Positions 6,013 through 8,210 of a stretch of DNA of 8,210 nucleotides are shown here, piece by piece. The DNA comes from Acidobacteriota bacterium. GTDB taxonomy: Bacteria; Acidobacteriota; HRBIN11. The stretch is taken from NCBI GenBank assembly GCA_025061865.1, contig JANXAA010000082.1, forward strand, positions 1 through 8,210. The letters run 5' to 3'. The notes beneath the pieces were generated by a model, which did not search any database, was not told the DNA's origin, and was given only the letters and a program-made list of their open reading frames with translations. Position 1 is the first letter of the stretch; every line of letters begins with the position of its first letter. The position numbers and the translations under genes are program-made.

Positions 6013-6758
6013 TCGTCCAGAACCGACCCGGCGAGATTCCATGGTCCCGATTGGAAGGGATGCTTCAGCGGGCGGGAGTGGACCTCGTCGTCTTTCCCGA
6101 GTATGCCTGGTACGGCCCGTCGGACCTTCACGCCTCGGTCGCCGACCGCTACATGAGCCTCCTCGCCGAGGTCCGGGCGGCTACCCGGGCGTGGCCGGCG
6201 TGGGTCGTCACTGGGACGTTCCTCCACCGTCGCCCCGATGGTACCTTGGAAAGCGTCAGCCATCTGCTACGCAACGGTGAGGTCCGAGCTACCTACGTTA
6301 AGGTCAACCCCACCGACCGGGAACGCCAGGTCGGAATCCAGGCCGGCCGGTCCCTGACCCTTTGGGAGATCGGTCCCGTCCGATGGCTCCCCCTCATTTG
6401 TGCCGACGTCTTCTGCCAGGACCGGCTGACGGACCTATTCGGCGATTTCGAAGACACGGGCCTGCAAGTCGTGATCGTCCCGACGGCCTCTCCGTATCGA
6501 GCCGGCGAGCCCGTGCAGGCCAAGTGGGAACGAGACGAGCGGATTTTTCAGGCCTTGGCCCGACGGGTCGGGGCCCCTGTCGTGAAGGCGTGTTGTACGG
6601 GCCTCCTGTTTGGCCATCGCTTCCAGGGTCGGAGCCTCGTGGCCACACCGACGGGGATCCTCTGGCGAGTCGAGCCGGACCGGGAGCAGCGCCCCCTCTT
6701 GGCCGTCGTGGACCTCCAAGGGGTGACCCCACCCCTCCTCGAGGAGCTCGCTGCCTGA
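5922..6758 (+). CDS. Nitrilase-superfamily carbon-nitrogen hydrolase
   Basis: Enzyme of 278 aa in the C-N hydrolase superfamily, which cleaves nitriles, amides or related C-N bonds, or acts as an N-acyltransferase. The Glu-Lys-Cys triad is visible: Glu60 in VVFPEYAWYG, Lys127 in ATYVKVNPTDRE, Cys160 in LPLICADVFCQD. A late segment GAPVVKACCTGLLFG and the TPTGILWR strand are also typical. ATG 5922 has GGAGG 8 nt upstream, inside the preceding gene; no in-frame ATG, GTG or TTG lies between it and the conserved core, so the 91-bp overlap with the btpA-like gene is required. The first ~28 residues precede the core and are unusual. The substrate is unknown. The gene converges with the M23 peptidase 40 bp downstream; I see no strong terminator between them. 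Confidence 0.88.
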   Translation: MGPCLANIESIRVERVPTPEDAPVEVRRVLIVQNRPGEIPWSRLEGMLQRAGVDLVVFPEYAWYGPSDLHASVADRYMSLLAEVRAATRAWPAWVVTGTFLHRRPDGTLESVSHLLRNGEVRATYVKVNPTDRERQVGIQAGRSLTLWEIGPVRWLPLICADVFCQDRLTDLFGDFEDTGLQVVIVPTASPYRAGEPVQAKWERDERIFQALARRVGAPVVKACCTGLLFGHRFQGRSLVATPTGILWRVEPDREQRPLLAVVDLQGVTPPLLEELAA

Positions 6759-6798
6759 CTTCCGTGGGCCTTACTGCCTGATTGCCCTATCGCCAAAG

Positions 6799-7713
6799 TC
6801 AAAAGACTTCAACGATGAACTGGAGGGGATTCAGGGGCTGATTTTGGTAGCGGACCTCGTAGTGAACGTGGGGGCCCGTAGTGCGTCCCGTCGAGCCGAC
6901 GAGGCCGATGACTTGCCAACGCTTGACCATGTCGCCCTTACGGACCAGGGTCTTGGAAAGATGGCCATAGTAAGTGAAAATCCCAAAGCCGTGGTCGACG
7001 ATGATCAACTGGCCATAGGTCCCCTGTAGCCCCACAAAGACGACTTGACCGGCGGCCGTCGCCACGACCGGCGTCCCATACGGCGCAAAGATGTCTACCC
7101 CCGTGTGGAAATCCGGCGCCCCCGTGAAGGGATCGATGCGAGCCCCAAACCCGCTGATGACATAGCCCCGGACCGGCAAGATCGAAGGGGTTGCCGATAG
7201 GGCGACGGACTTCTGCTGAAATATCTCATAAAGCCGATTCAGCTGGTCCTGTAAGGCCTCGGCCCTCTGCCGACCCTGGGCCAGGAACCATTGCTGTTCC
7301 AGCATATGGACCCGGCCGACCGTCTGGGGTGTAAGGGCCGATTCCCCGCCGATGCCCGCGATGTGAGGGATGTTGCCACCGGCCGTCGCACCGGCGATGA
7401 TCTGGAGACGCCGGACCTGCTGTTCCATCCTCTCCAGGTCTGACTGCAGGCGGGAAGAGTACTGGCGGACGCGGATAAAGTCTTGCTTCATCTGCTCGTA
7501 TTCGTCCTCTACCCGGACCAGACGCTGATAGGAGCGCTGAAGCCAGACATAGTGGGTCGTCACGAAGGCTGACCACCCGAAGAGCCCCGTCCCTACAAAC
7601 AGGAGGATCGACAAGAGACGTCGGTGAAGGCGAAATCGAACTGTTTCCTGAGCCGGGTCATCGGGAATCAAGCAGACCGTCCACTCCCCCTCACGACGAG
7701 CCTTTCGATGCAT
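6799..7713 (-). CDS. Membrane-anchored M23 (LytM-type) metallopeptidase
   Basis: Envelope protein of 304 aa. A short basic cytoplasmic tail is followed by one membrane segment (about residues 33-52), then a coiled-coil region rich in Gln, Glu and Arg (about 55-105 and 135-170), then the C-terminal peptidase domain from about 180. The zinc and catalytic residues are present: His203 and Asp207 in HTGVDIFAPYGTPV, His251 in YYGHLS, and His282/His284 in GPHVHYEV, so it looks active rather than a degenerate EnvC/NlpD-type activator. Such proteins cut peptidoglycan cross-bridges during growth or division from the outer side of the inner membrane. Start ATG 7713 has GGGGGAGGG about 7 nt upstream; ATG 7761 would add 16 residues with no better site. 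It is probably transcribed alone. Confidence 0.92.
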   Translation of the reverse strand: MHRKARREGEWTVCLIPDDPAQETVRFRLHRRLLSILLFVGTGLFGWSAFVTTHYVWLQRSYQRLVRVEDEYEQMKQDFIRVRQYSSRLQSDLERMEQQVRRLQIIAGATAGGNIPHIAGIGGESALTPQTVGRVHMLEQQWFLAQGRQRAEALQDQLNRLYEIFQQKSVALSATPSILPVRGYVISGFGARIDPFTGAPDFHTGVDIFAPYGTPVVATAAGQVVFVGLQGTYGQLIIVDHGFGIFTYYGHLSKTLVRKGDMVKRWQVIGLVGSTGRTTGPHVHYEVRYQNQPLNPLQFIVEVF

Positions 7714-7786
7714 CCATCGACCCTCCCCCGGAAGGTATCTCGTCGCGCTTGGCCGATACATTCAATCCACAAAGCAAAGCGCCCTT

Positions 7787-7815
7787 ATTATGCTGAAATC
7801 GGCCGAAGAGGGCAA
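7787..7815 (-). promoter_or_regulatory. Predicted promoter of the M23 peptidase gene
   Basis: On the minus strand TTGCCC (7815-7810) and CATAAT (7792-7787) are 17 bp apart. The -10 matches 5 of 6 consensus bases, the -35 4 of 6. Transcription would start near 7780, giving a leader of about 65 nt to the ATG at 7713. No heptamer array is present here, unlike the other promoters in the window. Confidence 0.5.
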
Positions 7816-7891
7816 GTCAGCCTCGGCCTGGGATCAACTCTGTCGGGGAGAGGGCCGCCGGCGAGGGTCCACAGGACTTTTCATAAGGGCT

Positions 7892-7915
7892 GGGGATTTT
7901 CATCCCCATGGGATG
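7892..7915. other. Two overlapping perfect hairpins
   Basis: GGGGAT (7892-7897) and ATCCCC (7902-7907) flank a 4-nt loop that reads TTTC on plus and GAAA on minus, a GNRA-type tetraloop. The downstream arm is shared with a second dyad, CATCCC (7901-7906) and GGGATG (7910-7915), so the two hairpins exclude each other. No T run follows on either strand. On the minus strand the stop codon of the small ORF lies in the first loop. Confidence 0.4.
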
Positions 7916-8130
7916 CGAGGGAGTGGGGGAGCTCGGTGACCGCTACCGTAAAAGACATAGGTGTCGTCCTTCACCATCGGTGAGCCCCCCACAGGCGACT
8001 CGCTTGGGGTAATGAACCAGTCCACACTATAATGGCTTCCGCCATGAAGCGGGCCCTTCAGCCATTTCGGATTTGCCTGGAATGGTGGGCCTACTCCGGG
8101 GCGGTCCATATAGGCATGGAGGGGCGGCAT
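7900..8130 (-). pseudogene. Unrecognised small ORF or remnant of a longer minus-strand gene
   Basis: A 76-aa reading frame from ATG 8130. I do not recognise the family. Its composition is protein-like (for example HYSVDWFITPSES and KDDTYVFYGSGHRAPPLP), with many Gly, Pro and aromatic residues and no membrane segment. There is no ribosome binding site before the ATG. Immediately upstream the same frame continues through a TGA (8145-8143) and stays open to the edge of the window, so this may be the 3' part of a gene broken by a stop. Against this, the opposite strand shows a good ribosome binding site and ATG at 8129 and a TATAAT at 8028-8033. It may instead be a chance antisense frame. Confidence 0.3.
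8004..8033 (+). promoter_or_regulatory. Candidate plus-strand promoter near the window end
   Basis: TTGGGG (8004-8009) and a perfect TATAAT (8028-8033) are 18 bp apart. It could drive the plus-strand gene starting at 8129 with a leader of about 90 nt. It lies inside the minus-strand small ORF, so only one of the two interpretations may be right. Confidence 0.3.
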
Positions 8131-8210
8131 GAGGTACGGCTTTCAATACCTGAGGGGCGACCTCTCGAAAGCTCTTCTTCGAGGCTGGAGGCTCAGTCTG
8201 GGAACTGTCT
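8129..8210 (+). CDS. N-terminal fragment of an unidentified plus-strand gene (runs off the window)
   Basis: ATG 8129 is preceded by GGAGGGG about 6 nt upstream and opens a frame that continues to the window edge for 27 codons, beginning MRYGFQYLRGDLSKALL. The fragment is basic with alternating hydrophobic residues. The opening GFQYLRGDL faintly recalls the start of SulP-type transporters, but the following residues do not show their hydrophobic helix, so I assign no function. A second open plus-strand frame from ATG 8044 also runs to the edge but lacks a ribosome binding site. Confidence 0.4.
   Translation, partial: MRYGFQYLRGDLSKALLRGWRLSLGTV

Noticed and set aside
6735..6746. Perfect 12-bp palindrome CTCCTCGAGGAG
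   Set aside because: It encodes conserved-looking Leu-Leu-Glu-Glu codons at the nitrilase C-terminus and has no other support as a site.
6751..6781. Repeated CTGCCTGA at the nitrilase stop codon and 23 bp later
   Set aside because: Eight bases is too short to distinguish from chance, and no further extension of the duplication is visible.
7866..7882. Weak plus-strand hairpin (GTCC-ACA-GGAC) followed by TTTT, resembling a terminator
   Set aside because: The stem is only four Watson-Crick pairs plus wobble pairs, and no plus-strand gene lies upstream to need it.
1..8210. Defence system, CRISPR array, prophage or transposon cargo
   Set aside because: All confidently called genes are housekeeping or common metabolic families with uniform base composition; no integrase, transposase, repeat-spacer pattern or target-site duplication is visible.

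Overview
The window reads as an ordinary chromosomal segment of a GC-rich bacterium. Stand-alone heptose adenylyltransferase and heptosyltransferase I genes point to a Gram-negative-type outer membrane with LPS inner-core heptose. Codon use favours GTC, CTC, GCC and GGG, and several genes start with GTG. The phylum cannot be named from these families alone.

Layout. On the minus strand, from about 3057 down to 1, lie malQ (4-alpha-glucanotransferase), an FmdB-type zinc-ribbon protein, a NatA-type ABC ATPase, and the first codons of its likely partner permease, which overlap the ATPase stop and run off the window. On the plus strand from 3312 lie rfaE2 and waaC, 11 bp apart (LPS core), then after a gap of about 215 bp a BtpA/SgcQ-family protein, whose 3' end overlaps a nitrilase-superfamily (CN hydrolase) gene by 91 bp. 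A minus-strand, membrane-anchored M23 metallopeptidase converges on the nitrilase. The last ~300 bp are ambiguous: a minus-strand small ORF with an in-frame stop just upstream (possible gene remnant) and, on the other strand, a well-placed ribosome binding site and ATG of a gene that leaves the window.

How the genes work together: rfaE2 and waaC act in the same pathway (ADP-heptose synthesis and transfer to Kdo/lipid A). The ABC ATPase and the truncated permease should form one exporter. BtpA and the nitrilase are translationally coupled by overlap, but their substrates are unknown. malQ and the zinc-ribbon gene look independently transcribed.

The most notable non-coding signal is a degenerate 7-bp tandem repeat (roughly GYATCYY). 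It occurs upstream of five transcription starts (malQ, fmdB-like, natA-like, rfaE2, btpA-like), always in the same orientation relative to the downstream gene, and it overlaps plausible -35 (TTGCAT) and -10 (TATCTT, TATAAT) hexamers. Two of the genes behind it (btpA-like, rfaE2) lack a Shine-Dalgarno sequence, and for btpA the predicted transcription start falls at the ATG. I see no CRISPR array, tRNA, rRNA, complete insertion sequence or convincing new multigene system.
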